The notes beneath the pieces were generated by a model. That model had not been told where the DNA came from, did no database searches, and worked only from the letters and a program-made list of their open reading frames with translations. Both the position numbers and the translations under genes were made by a program. 64,000 nucleotides of DNA from Rusavskia elegans (taxonomy: Eukaryota > Ascomycota > Lecanoromycetes > Teloschistales > Teloschistaceae), in the NCBI GenBank assembly GCA_011316305.1, contig SAUG01000164.1:1-64000 (forward strand), given 5' to 3'. Below are positions 11,390 through 22,849 of the stretch, piece by piece (the first letter of the stretch is position 1; every line of letters begins with the position of its first letter).

Positions 11390-12513
11390 TGAGCCTGTGC
11401 CTGGGTTTTCGCTATCGGTTGGCCGGCCAGTGTGATGTAGCAGCTCAGGTTCTAAGTCAAAGACTGGAGAAGGTTTGGTGGATAGTTATGTGTTTACGAA
11501 TGTGAACGACTGCATGCCCTATCAATGGGGAGGCGTACGGGTCCATGAACGATTCCCAAGGAGATATAAAGGGGCGGGGAATCTAGAACCTCTTTTGTAT
11601 GTGTAGATCTTCTTGGTTAGACCTGGTACTATTTCATTCTCTTGAATGAGAAAAGGAACTCTTCTACGACCACGAAAAAAATATCCTATTCTCGAGTCTG
11701 CCTTACAGATATCACGTAGACAAAACAGAGCATAGTAGCGAATTCCACATAACATACGTGGCGGTAGCACAATCTATAAGCAAACGGATCCAACGTAGCA
11801 GAAGAGCACTGTTTGGCAAACAACGCCACGCACCCTCGGCTCTGATCTGAAGCATGATATATCTATACACATCGCTTTTCTTTCCCATACTTGTTGGAAT
11901 TCGTTCTTTTTACCCGCCTACTTATTTGCCCTGCGAACTAGAGGACTTGGGCATGTTTGTTGAGCGGTGTTGAGATGGATAGAGAATATATACATATTTA
12001 TCTGTGTATAATAGGGTGTGGGGAGGAGAATGTATGAAAGGGGACGGGGAGGGTACATAGGAGAAGGGGGGGTTTTTTTTCTGGTAAGGTGCATATGGTA
12101 TGTTGTATAGGGGGATTCGTGGTTGGGTGAAAGATGTTGATCAAGGCCAATGAGGAAGAGTCACAGATGGGCCTTCCAACCATTGAGCCGAAAAATCCGC
12201 ACCAGCTGACATTTACTCGTTGAAGACTCACAAAATGGCTGCAAGAAGATGATATCTGTTTCTCGAAGCATCCGTGAGGCCTGAGAAGTTGGATTTCTGG
12301 AGTCAGGGGACATTGTCGGTGAAGGGGTGTGGTTTTGGTATGACTGGAAGACGAGGAGGGTCCTGGGTATATAAGAAGGTCTTCTGCGGTGCAGAATCTA
12401 CTTCTCTTTCTCTAACAAGAACCACTGCAACAACAGGATCCGACATCTTACAAACTTCCACAAATTTCAGAATCACGAAGACAACTATATTACCTTCTCA
12501 CAAATTCGCAACC
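11390..12513. other. intergenic, includes promoter and leader of the next gene
   Basis: No coding frame of merit. A run of G/T-rich DNA around 12010-12080 and a clear TATA element at 12368 are the only structures seen. Confidence 0.5.
12368..12375 (+). promoter_or_regulatory. TATA box
   Basis: TATATAAG, preceded by GGG, lies 138 bp upstream of the ATG at 12514. The DNA between is a CT/CA-rich leader typical of strongly expressed fungal genes. Its position argues against the in-frame upstream ATG at 12274 as the real start. Confidence 0.6.
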
Positions 12514-13767
12514 ATGTCGACAGCAAGCAAGTGGTTCGTCCCAACCCCGGAGTACCTTGCCTCAGTCGAGGACTACGCCATAGTCGGAGACTCGGCCCTC
12601 CATGTCAAGAATCATTTCATCGATGAACCTAGCACTCACGGTCTGGACGGCCTCGTCCCCACGGGTTCTGAGCCAAACTTCGCCGATTTGCTCGATCATC
12701 CTATGTACTACCAACCAAGACTCGTGTACGCCGATGTCGACAGAGATAACAAGGACCATCAACAAGCATGTAAAGATGCTATAAAGCCAGGCTTTATAGT
12801 GGAAGAGAGCGAGAAGATCAAAGAGGCGAAGAAGAAGCTATTTGAGCATGTAATTGATCATAAGAATCATTGTGGCAGTCTCGCCAGCGAAAGTGGCGAT
12901 GAAGATGAGTCACTGGAGGACGAAGACATGGAGAAGCGACTAGCGGCCATGGGAGAGGCTTTTGAGCGGTCGAATCGTGTTACCCACAGCATGATCGATT
13001 ACGTGCTCAAGCTCGAGAGTGAGGCAGATCGCCGAGAAGTTTTGACGATCCTCAGTCGTCAACATCGACGCAAGAATCCGCGACCAGTGCTCTTGTTGAT
13101 TGGGATGATTGACAAGTTCTCGGAGGGGGTCAAGGAAGGATGGCGGATTGGATATGATTTCTACACCAACAACCTCATGATCAAACCTTACCATGCCACC
13201 GACGTAACCCAACATCCACTTGCAGAGAAATGGAATGTCGAACTACCAGATGATGGAGTGTCATGGAAGGGTCATCCCGCGGAGTTTGTTATCGACAAGT
13301 TGCTGCCACTGCAGGAAGAGATCAACAAAGACAAGGACAACAAGCTCGAGAAGGAAATCGAGAATGAGACTTATGGGTTCAAATTGCTGGCTTACCACTC
13401 CATCACCCGCTGGCTACGCAACCACTGGAAACTGCTGGCCAATATCAAGACAGCTGATGGTGCAAAGCCTCTGGAAGAAGTAGGGCTTCGCAAAGTCACC
13501 GACATTTACTATTCAATCATGGGCGAGACCGAGGAAGTTCCATTTCCGTACAAGACCCAGGATAAGGAGAAACATCTAGTAGGCACGATGCCGACGCTGA
13601 AGCACATGCAGGTGTTGCTGGAAGACTACGAAAGGAGCGTTCGACATGACGCACTGGAGGCAAAGCAAGCTGGAAAGGAGAATGTGGCTCAGAACGTAGC
13701 CAAGTTGTACGAGCATTTGTTGGAACAGCTCCGATCTTTCAACTCGAACCCTGAGAAACCATTGTGA
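12514..13767 (+). CDS. hypothetical 417-aa protein, intronless
   Basis: Single exon. Start set at MSTASKWFVP because the ATG has a good context (CAACCATGT) and lies downstream of the TATA box; an in-frame ATG at 12274 is upstream of that box. The protein is charged and helical, with an acidic stretch (SGDEDESLEDEDMEK) near 145, the region RQHRRKNPRPVLLLIGMID near 190, and Trp-rich segments (YHSITRWLRNHWKLL) near 300. The C-terminus is helical with many Glu/Lys. No known domain is recognised. Codon use resembles neighbouring housekeeping genes, so it is probably expressed. Confidence 0.8.
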   Translation: MSTASKWFVPTPEYLASVEDYAIVGDSALHVKNHFIDEPSTHGLDGLVPTGSEPNFADLLDHPMYYQPRLVYADVDRDNKDHQQACKDAIKPGFIVEESEKIKEAKKKLFEHVIDHKNHCGSLASESGDEDESLEDEDMEKRLAAMGEAFERSNRVTHSMIDYVLKLESEADRREVLTILSRQHRRKNPRPVLLLIGMIDKFSEGVKEGWRIGYDFYTNNLMIKPYHATDVTQHPLAEKWNVELPDDGVSWKGHPAEFVIDKLLPLQEEINKDKDNKLEKEIENETYGFKLLAYHSITRWLRNHWKLLANIKTADGAKPLEEVGLRKVTDIYYSIMGETEEVPFPYKTQDKEKHLVGTMPTLKHMQVLLEDYERSVRHDALEAKQAGKENVAQNVAKLYEHLLEQLRSFNSNPEKPL

Positions 13768-14495
13768 GAATTGAGAGGCTGCGAGTGAGAGCTCAGGCAG
13801 AGATCTTAGGGGATGATAGGGGTTTTGTAGAACAGGAAAGCTTGGAGATGAATGTATGTAGCATGCGATATTGAGTAGTCTAGAATTGATCTTTGGAAAA
13901 TCAAATCGATGGGAAAATTGTACCTATTGTGAACATGAGGAGGAGTCGCCATTTGGTGGCCTCGAACATTTGATGAGGATATTCAGGATGAGGCTCTGCG
14001 GAACATTCCGCACTTGCCCTATATGGTCAAGCTCTTGCCCAATTAGGCTTAGTGGCCGGTCCTGGCGACCACCATCACGGCATCACCTGTATTTTAGTTC
14101 TCCATAGACTTTTATTCATCATCAGTGAGAAATCTGACCTGCCACACTGCTGCTCACACCTATTCTGGACCAACTTGAATTCAAGCAATGTCTGGCAGTT
14201 AGCGATTTGTTGCTGAGGCCGACTTTCAATATTGATTGCACGAAAGAAGTGAGACGTAGGAAGTGATATGTCCATAGCAGCTGGTGATGCGGAAGGATTC
14301 CGAGAGGTGTCGTTGAATTGGACCGGGGATGCGGCCGCCACCAATGAGATTCTACGGGAGGAATAATGTCTATGATCTCATTGGCTAGCTCATTCGAGAA
14401 CATGAGATAATTGAATGTTCAAGTTGCTGGAGTACTGTATTATTCTCTTCATCCGAACTCTTCCCCTGTGATCCACGGTATATTACGTAGCAACC
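13768..14495. other. intergenic between the 417-aa gene and the SMP gene
   Basis: Contains a minus-strand open frame (14403-14122) starting MFSNELANEIIDII that faintly resembles an F-box start, but it has no further support. Otherwise nothing is seen. Confidence 0.4.
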
Positions 14496-15485
14496 ATGTC
14501 ATTCCTATGTTCCAGAATTTCTGCTTCCTCTTCGTTTGCCATCAAACGTTCAATATCACGCTCTGCAGCCACCAGATCTATCTCCTTGACACAAACAAAC
14601 CATCAGAGATCATTCGTCACCACAAGCAGCATGGCAACCAAACCTACTGAAGTCGGTCAGGTCATTTCCGATGTCGCCCGTGCAGAAGGTGGCACTACAA
14701 AAGGTCGGTCCCATCTCACCTACCGGTCTCTCTTAGACTGACATGGCCTAGGCTCTCAATCTGCCCAGATGCAGTCGGAACTCTCCAAGCAACGGAACTT
14801 CGACCAAGTTTCCAGCAACGTTGGCTCCAAGCTCGACACCGCCCCGGACTCCATCACCAAGGAGGATGCCCAAGCAGTACACCGTGCCGAGACCCGTCTC
14901 CAGGGCCAACAGCCTCCCTCCGGCAGCATCAGCTCCGTGGCCCAGCACCAAGCTGCTGTCAATGAGGGCATAACTGGCTCCACCGCCAAGGGCACCACGA
15001 CTGGTTCATCTGGTATCAATGGCGCGCCGGTGGACCCGAATCTTCAGAGCCAACTGGATCGTCAAGCCAACTTTGAAGACGCCGCCAGCAAGGTCGGTGG
15101 GAAACTCGTCAACGAGCCCGGCAACGTCACCAAGGAAGAGGCCGATCTGCTCCACAGCCGCGAGCAACGTGCATTCGGTGTGACAGAGAAGGGCGGTCTT
15201 GCCTCGCGAGCACAGCATCAGGTTGCGGAGAACGAGGGAGCGACCAGCACTCCGTCAAATGCTACCTCATCCAACCCGTCCACGCAGAGCCAGATGGACC
15301 GTCAAGCCAACTATGAGGATACCGCGGCGAAAGTTGGCAACAAGCTCGCCAATGACCCGGAGAACATCACCAAAGAGGAGGCTGACTTACTCCATAGCCG
15401 CGAGCATCGAGCCCTCGGGCATACGGAGAAGGGTGGATTGGCTGCCCAGGCTCAACACCAGGTGGCCGAGAACACAAAGTGTTGA
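14496..15485 (+). CDS. SMP-domain (seed-maturation/LEA-like) protein with three tandem repeats
   Basis: Exons 14496-14703 and 14752-15485 (48-bp intron) give 313 aa. Three tandem units of about 70 residues share the pattern SQxDRQANxEDxAxKVGxKL, then ITKEEADLLHSRE, then AQHQVAEN; the first unit is the most diverged. This is the SMP (seed maturation protein) repeat, found in plant LEA proteins and in fungi. In fungi the role is thought to be stress or desiccation protection. The first 45 residues are Ser/Arg/Thr-rich with no acidic residue (MSFLCSRISASS, RSISRSAATRS), a likely mitochondrial presequence. A second in-frame ATG at 14631 (MATKPTEVGQ) would give a cytosolic form. Highly hydrophilic throughout. 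Confidence 0.88.
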
Positions 15486-16358
15486 ATGGAGATTCCGAGC
15501 GTCGGTGGTGCTGTTTGTCGCGTGGACGAAGGGAACTTCCCTTAACGCATTGCTCAGGCGCCTTGCAATTTCCGAGACTTGACTAAAGTATCTTACATTG
15601 AGCATTTTTAGCGGCATCTGTACAACACGAGGACAACACACTTATATAGCATAGGCAACATACCCAACTTTTGACAGCATCTTCATCGTCGTCGGCAGTA
15701 TGCAGTAAGCCCGTGGCTATGGAGCTGGTAGCAGTACCTGCAGATGTGCCGCATCTCCTCCGCGCGCGCGGATTCGTTCCGTAAGTTCCCCACCAAAAGC
15801 AGGCGCCAGGCCTAGATGAGCGTAGAGGACTCCCTCAGGGATGTTCTGGACGACAACATTCATCATTTCATCAATTCCATTCATCGAACCACTGAGCGTG
15901 ACGGCTTATCATCCTATGCTGTTCACTCTCTCCTGACACTCCTTGTCTCTACGGTTGACGTTCCAATAATACACTTGACAGAGTTCAATGACATTGCATG
16001 ACAATTGTGATCTTGTACTCAACAAGTGGCAACGGATTCATCCAGGTCATCTTCATCCATCAACATCCTTTTTCGGTCCGGTCAAAGACACTCATTAACT
16101 AATCCTTCTTCGTCACACCCTTTTGAGCAGCATTGAGCTGCAGTTTGCCCGAGAAGCCAGGCCCAGCCAACACCGGGCCCGAACCCCTTGCATCAGCCGA
16201 CCCTACTTGCACTCTGGCAGTCCTCATCGACAACACTTGCACTGGTCTGATTGATCCGCAATCTAATCTCTCCTGGTCGTCCAAAGGAATTGATCAGTCC
16301 CCTCCATTGACTTCTGTTGCGCTCCACAACCTTCAAAGCACATAACCCCACCACCAAC
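15486..16358. other. intergenic
   Basis: No supported gene. One short (CG)n run at about 15761-15770 and weak chance frames only. Confidence 0.5.
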
Positions 16359-17843
16359 ATGCCGATCCTCGAACCATGGCAGAGCTGGGTGCTTTTCGGC
16401 GTCGGCGTCAGTGGAGCTTACATATACTACAGCCGGACAGACAGTAAGCGCCGAGGCCGAGCGGGAGTACCTCAAATCCCTAATACTACGAAACGACGTA
16501 CCTCGCCGCGGCGTAGCAGCAGTCTTGAAACTGGCTCTGCTAGCGGCCTACCAAGACAAAAGAATCAAGCCGCACTAGGTGGTGAGGGCGAAGCATCATC
16601 TTCCGCCGCCAAATCAAATAAGAATACCAAAGCCAAGAACCGCAAAGGTGGGAATGCCAAAAGCAGTCAAATGGCACAGAGCTCCGCAATTGATCTGGTC
16701 ACACGTCAAGCTGTAGCTGGTGGCAGCCAAGAAGCTCAAGAAGAAGACATGGACAATCGCGAGTTTGCCAAACAAATGGCTGGATTAAAGACTGGATCCG
16801 CACTTACCAACAACGAAGGTTCGAAAAACAAGAACAAGACAAAGAAGCAGGGCAAGCAAGCGGAATTGCCGCTGAACTCCTACAATCCTCTGGCTCCGCA
16901 ACTTAATGGCGCGTCAGGCTCGAAAGACTTGTCTAATTCCTCTTCGACAGCCGGAGCAGACGCAGATGATGATCTGTCGCCTGCTGCATCTCCACAGTTT
17001 GATGCCACACAGGCCGCGACCTCTGGAGATGTTTCGGACATGCTTGAGGCTCCCACCAAGGGACCTTCGGTTCTCCGTTTGACAGGCGTGGAGGAACCCA
17101 AACGCCAGTCCAGACCACAAAAGGTCGTCCAAGAGGCCGAAACCAAGAAGCAGCGACAAAATCGTCGCAAGAAAGAGGAGCAAAGAGCTGCCAGAGAGGA
17201 AGACGAGCGTGAGCGGAGAGTTCTGCTTGAAAAGCAGCTCCGCTCTGCGCGAGAGGCTGAAGGCCGTCCCGCAAAGAATGGATTGGGCTCAGCACCAGCA
17301 ACTAGTGCTTGGAGCAAACCCTCAACCAACAATATAGTATCCTCGAGCGCACCTCTCCCTATCTCCAGTGGATCACTCCTTGATACTTTCGACGATGGAC
17401 CCAAGCCAACCATTAACGGTCATCCTCGCCAACAACAAAACACCGCCGCTGCGGAAAAGAAAGCGTGGCACAAGGAAGTTCCTTCGGAGGAGGAACAGCT
17501 ACGAATCCTGAGCGAGATGGAAGGCAATGGTGGATGGAACACCGTGAAAGCCGGAAAGAAACGAAAGCCAGCCGCCAGCAACGACAAAGAGAACCAGCGG
17601 AGGATGAGCAATGCGAGTGCCAGCGCATCTGGTAGCATTTCTACATCTGGCGACAGCGTCAACCAAGCGACTCCGTCGCAGTCACAGACCGAGGACGAAA
17701 GTCCCCGAGCACCCATCAAGAAGGTTGAAATTGACCGCAACGTCTGGAACTTCGACAATATCAAAAACCATCCAGATTATGATCCCGACTATCCACACGC
17801 CTTATTGGGTCACCCAGGTGACTCTGACTGGGCTGTCGTCTGA
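16359..17843 (+). CDS. hypothetical membrane-anchored, disordered protein (494 aa)
   Basis: Single exon. Start chosen at CCAACATGCC because it places a hydrophobic segment at the very N-terminus (WQSWVLFGVGVSGAYIYYS, residues 7-25), the only membrane segment. The rest is predicted disordered and basic: an Arg/Ser region, a KNKNKTKKQGK patch, and a long charged coiled-coil stretch (KKQRQNRRKKEEQRAAREED) near residue 275. The C-terminal part has conserved-looking motifs: GNGGWNTVKAGKKRK and VWNFDNIKNHPDYDPDYPH. A signal-anchor with a cytosolic tail is inferred. The GGWNTV/KKRK block recalls animal LYRIC-like proteins, but I would not name it on that basis. Confidence 0.8.
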   Translation: MPILEPWQSWVLFGVGVSGAYIYYSRTDSKRRGRAGVPQIPNTTKRRTSPRRSSSLETGSASGLPRQKNQAALGGEGEASSSAAKSNKNTKAKNRKGGNAKSSQMAQSSAIDLVTRQAVAGGSQEAQEEDMDNREFAKQMAGLKTGSALTNNEGSKNKNKTKKQGKQAELPLNSYNPLAPQLNGASGSKDLSNSSSTAGADADDDLSPAASPQFDATQAATSGDVSDMLEAPTKGPSVLRLTGVEEPKRQSRPQKVVQEAETKKQRQNRRKKEEQRAAREEDERERRVLLEKQLRSAREAEGRPAKNGLGSAPATSAWSKPSTNNIVSSSAPLPISSGSLLDTFDDGPKPTINGHPRQQQNTAAAEKKAWHKEVPSEEEQLRILSEMEGNGGWNTVKAGKKRKPAASNDKENQRRMSNASASASGSISTSGDSVNQATPSQSQTEDESPRAPIKKVEIDRNVWNFDNIKNHPDYDPDYPHALLGHPGDSDWAVV

Positions 17844-18765
17844 GTCGGCTTCCTATATTGGTAAGTTGAACCGAGATTGGCAGCGAATCGCACCGGTCTG
17901 ACAGAAACCCACAATCAGAGGCAAAGACAGACGTGGTGTTCGATGATGCATCAAAATAACGCGGATGATGGTCATGATGGTCGAAGCTACTCCGCATAGA
18001 CCATCGACTCTATATAGCGACCGTCTCGCACAGTTGAAGACACCTTGAGGCACTTTACATCGAGGACCGAGGCTTCATGGTGCACGAGTGTGCGGTGGTT
18101 CTAGTACTGCAAGCGATATACCTATTCCTCCCGCGATGCGTGTTTTATTCTTATTCAATTCTGTAACTTTGGACAGGCGTCTTGGAAGATGATCAAGCGC
18201 GGACGAATGCAGCCGGGGCAAATCATACTGCATCATCAGCATCTCAAGGCGTCTGGAGGCTGCATCGATAGGACTCTTCTTGTACACTACACTGAGAGGC
18301 TTTTTGAAGAGCTCCATAGCTTTTACAACAATCATCTTATGCCCAACAGTAATTTTCTCAATCATGTATGCTCTATGCGTCTGGCCCGGCCGATGAAAAC
18401 TTCAAGACACCGCACATATCACTTTAAATAAAACACAGCCCCTCCACTATAAAGTGACAGTATACCGCACAGCAACCACCAAGTTATAAGAGCGGAAACC
18501 GTTCTATCTTACTACTGCTGTCGTTACTCTGTTGACTCTCCGACTTTTGCAAATGTAGTATTCAAGCATCGCCAGCAAGAAATCCTACATCAAGTTACCG
18601 ACTGTTGGAGTTGGCAGAGAATTGGATGTGCTCTGGTCAAAATAGTATGTGCAGGATGCCGTCCCATGAAAGTTTAAGACCAACTCCTGGAGCTTCTAGG
18701 AGCTCTTTAATTCTCAAGGTACATATTTCGCTGAAAAGTTGTAGTTAACAATACCTGAGCCAATA
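17844..18765. other. intergenic flank of the transposon
   Basis: Normal base composition with CpA and TpG present, right up to the inverted repeat. No gene seen. The duplicated target dinucleotide TA is at 18764-18765. Confidence 0.5.
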
Positions 18766-18880
18766 CCCCAGATTAAATAAACCTGGTCAGTCAGAGTTTT
18801 ACGCGAGCTCTACTAAACTTATATATAAATCTTATAACTTTTTAACGCTATATAATCTTTCGACCTCTACTATTAATATA
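18766..18880. repeat. left terminal inverted repeat of the Tc1-like element
   Basis: About 115 bp matching the complement of 30505-30619. The differences I see in the first 100 bp are C/T transitions (CAGTCAG versus CAGTTAG, GAGCTCT versus GAGCCCT), which fits RIP rather than random drift. The outer 45 bp keep some CpA. The inner boundary is approximate because both arms are AT-rich. Confidence 0.92.
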
Positions 18881-19624
18881 ATTTTATCTATCTTTACTTA
18901 ATTTAGTTAAATTAAAGCTATATATAATTCTTTAAGCCTTTTATATTATAATACGAAAAAATAATAATTATATTGCTAAAAACTAATATAATCGATAGTA
19001 AATAGATTTTTCAAATACTATAGAAAATATCGTTAATAAATAATATAATCTTATAAACTACCGCCTAAAATAACTATAAAATAGATAGTGGCAGCTATTA
19101 AAAAAAAAGGCTACTAAAAATCGCGTCTAAAAAGATATAACGAAAACGGCTAAAATAATAGAAAAAAAAATATAGTAGAAAAAAAAACGGCCGAAAAAAA
19201 GATAGTAGATAAAAAGGCCGTTAAAAAGACCGAGAAAAAAGCTATAAAAAAGAAAGTCGTTATTTTCTATATAATTAATTAGGAAGTTTTATATAATAAA
19301 AATATTATTTATAGAAAATTCGAAAGTTCCGGGAATTTTATATTCAATATCTTTATTATAGAAATTATTAAAAATCTTAATCGAAAAATAGCTAAAATAT
19401 ATAGTTTATATATATCTATCGCTAATATAATTTATTTAAAAATAACGAAAAATCTATTCGTTAATTTCTATAAAGATTCGAGCGATTAGAAAAAAATTAA
19501 CTCTATAGTTCTATAATAGATTTCTAAAAAGAAAAAAACGATTAATATATATATTATTTAGATCTATATCCTTTTTTTTTTTTTAGAATCTACTATTTTT
19601 AATAGCTAGGCTAATAAAAATACG

Positions 19625-20114
<490 letters not shown>

Positions 20115-21017
20115 ATCTATAATTCCGATATTATTATAACTTTATTATTTTCTAATAAATTTTCTACGAGCGATAATAATTTTATAATAAACTTTTTATT
20201 AGATAAAAAAATATCGTCTTTTAAAAAATATAAAAAAAAGTAAAACGTAAATTTTTTAATAAAAAAATAGAAAATAGAGTACCGCTAATAGTTAAAGATA
20301 GAAAAGATTTATAGAAAATTAGAAATATAAATTATAAAAATTACTAAATATAATACTATCTAGTATTCGAATAAAATATATTACTATTAGTAGTTTATAG
20401 AAAAAGAAAAAATATATTATTTTTTAATAATTATTTATATATCTATTTTAAATAAGGTATTTTTATCGGGTAAATTTAAATATAACTATATAAATTTCTA
20501 GATTTTTTCGAAATCTATAGTTAAATAATATATTTTATTTTTATATAAAGTAGCGGTTTAGAATAAAGTAAAAGTAAAAAAAAAAAAATAAAAATACGAA
20601 TATTTTAATAGTAGAAATTCTAATTATTATTTAATAGATTCGATTAGTAATAGTAGTAGCGCCGGTATAATTAAATACTTCGATAATAAAAAAAAGTCTC
20701 GATTTTTTCTAGGCGATAATTTAGACTTTTAATCGTTTTTCCGAACTTTCTAGTCTATTTTAGTAGACGAATATTCTCTCGCGCCCTTATATAGCTAATT
20801 ATACTACGCTGCCGGCGCCGAATACTTCTATCTAAACTATAGGCGATTAAAGAAAATTAAAAAAGTAATATTTTCTTTAATAGATATATAAAAACCTTTT
20901 AGAGACGTATATATTTTAGTAAACGTATTAAATAATAAATAGCGAAAGCTATAATTTATATTAAATACGTAGACTAAATATAGTAAAATAGAAAAAAATT
21001 AAAAAGATTAAATTTAT

Positions 21018-21232
21018 TGTAGTGGTCAGAATTCTAAATCACTCGAACGGTTTAAAAGGTTATAGAATATATATCTGGATTATATAGTTATATATAAATT
21101 CGGATACTAACTAATCCGGTCGCTAATTATAAAAGCGGGTATAGAAATAGATATAGGCCTAGTATAGAGATATTTATATATATAAATATCTTATTCCTCT
21201 ATAGTTATAGGAAATTAATTTAGAATTCTATA
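21018..21232 (+). repeat. 5' LTR of the Gypsy element
   Basis: 215 bp, colinear with the 3' LTR and with the complement of the solo LTR at 28954. The end reads CTATA where the less mutated copies read CTACA, a RIP transition. Confidence 0.92.
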
Positions 21233-22497
21233 CTAGTAGTAATAACTTTTTAGGCTATAAATGATCTACCTTTATTCTATTATTAAAGCTTTTTTAAACC
21301 GGTTTTATCTACTTTTATAAACGAGATTCTCTAAGCTCGAATATAAGTTTCTAAATAAAATACTCCCTTTACTTTTAGTTCGGCGCTAGTATAGAGCGAA
21401 TAATAATATATAATAAAAATATAGCCTTTTCTAAAATTTATATAAACTAGAAGTCCCGTTATAGAACTCCTTTAAATAATTTATTTATAGCCTAATTCGC
21501 TACTATTCCTACTATAGAAAAGGATATTCCTAAAAAAGGCGTTAGTCTCGGGGGTACCCTAGATATTCCCGGAAATAATAATTCTTATAACGGCGATAAT
21601 AAAAGTAAATCTAGTAGTAGGTATAACCGACCCTTTAGTCGTCTTTATATAAACCGTAGGAATAGCTATACCGGCTCCGATTATTATTATTCCCGTTATA
21701 GTAGCTCTAATTTAAAGCTACTAGAGCTTTCTAATAGAAATCCTAATCTACCGTTATATAGGTCTATTCCTTCTAATACTTCTAACGTCTCTATAGCCTA
21801 TATAATATAGGACGCCTATAATAAAAAGCCTCCTGACTTTAAAAATTATAAGCGTAACTACTATATCGTCTATACCTGGTTCCGCCGCTATAAATACTAC
21901 TATTTATTTTATAGTATAACTATCGCGGACCCTATTTTCTATAGTAATTAATATCTTATTAATAATACTAAGCCGTAGTACGTTAAATAGGTTTTTAACC
22001 TGGATAAAAGCTTCTAGAAATACTTTAAAGAGGCCTTCCTAAAGTAATAGGATAAGCCGAACTTTATAGAAAATACTTTAGCTATTTAGTATAGATTAGC
22101 CTAGAATAAGAAATTTAGCGATATTAAAGACTACTATTCTACTTTTATTAAATTATATATAGATATTAAAAGTAAAATTAGCGAGTATACTATTTTAAGG
22201 TATTTTATCGATTATCTAAAACCTAATATCTAGATAGCTACTAAAAAATATCTCGCTCTATAATAATAAAATAGATAATTAATAAGTTTTATAAATATTA
22301 TAAACGCTATAATAATATTTAAAAAGGTTACTACTAAATATTATAATAACCGGGGTATTATAGCTTTTTTAATAGTCGAATAATCTAGTACCGCCGAGAT
22401 TAACTCTATAGATACTAGTAGTCGAGGCGGCTACAGCCGAGGCCAAGATAGTCGAAGAAAAAGAAGTAGATAAAAGAAATTAAATAGTACGAGTAAA

Positions 22498-22539
22498 TAC
22501 TATAATTATAGAAAGTCTAGTTATTATAAAAAAGATTAC
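22498..22539 (+). pseudogene. gag zinc-knuckle relict with all metal ligands changed to Tyr
   Basis: The frame reads Tyr-x2-Tyr-x4-Tyr-x4-Tyr (YYNYRKSSYYKKDY), exactly the spacing of the retroviral-type CCHC knuckle C-x2-C-x4-H-x4-C. Each change is a RIP-type transition: TGY to TAY for the three Cys and CAY to TAY for the His. It lies downstream of the gag region and upstream of protease, where the knuckle is expected. Confidence 0.85.
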
Positions 22540-22849
22540 CGGAGCGTTTATATTCCGGGATATACTTCTATAGGATAGATTTTTTTTAAAAGGAAAGGCC
22601 TATCGGCGACAGCTAATAATAGGTTATTGGAAAATAAATAGTATTATACGTATCTAGGCGTATATATAACGCCGATAAAAAGCCTTTAATAGTAGAGGAA
22701 TAGCTTAGTCTAATTAAGGTAAGGATCGAGAAATTAGAAATAACTTTTAAAAGGATACCGGAAAAGGCTTTAACTGCTTCCTATAATATAATACCGTTAT
22801 TTAAAGATATATAGAATAGTAAGCAACTTTTATATATAGATCGAATACC

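Noticed and set aside
12274..12513. In-frame N-terminal extension of the 417-aa protein starting at 12274
   Set aside because: A TATA box lies at 12368, downstream of that ATG, and the extension has no protein-like composition. The start at 12514 has a better context.
14075..14403. Minus-strand frame beginning like an F-box (NELANEIIDII)
   Set aside because: Only the first dozen residues look suggestive; the rest lacks F-box or repeat features and no splice continuation was found.
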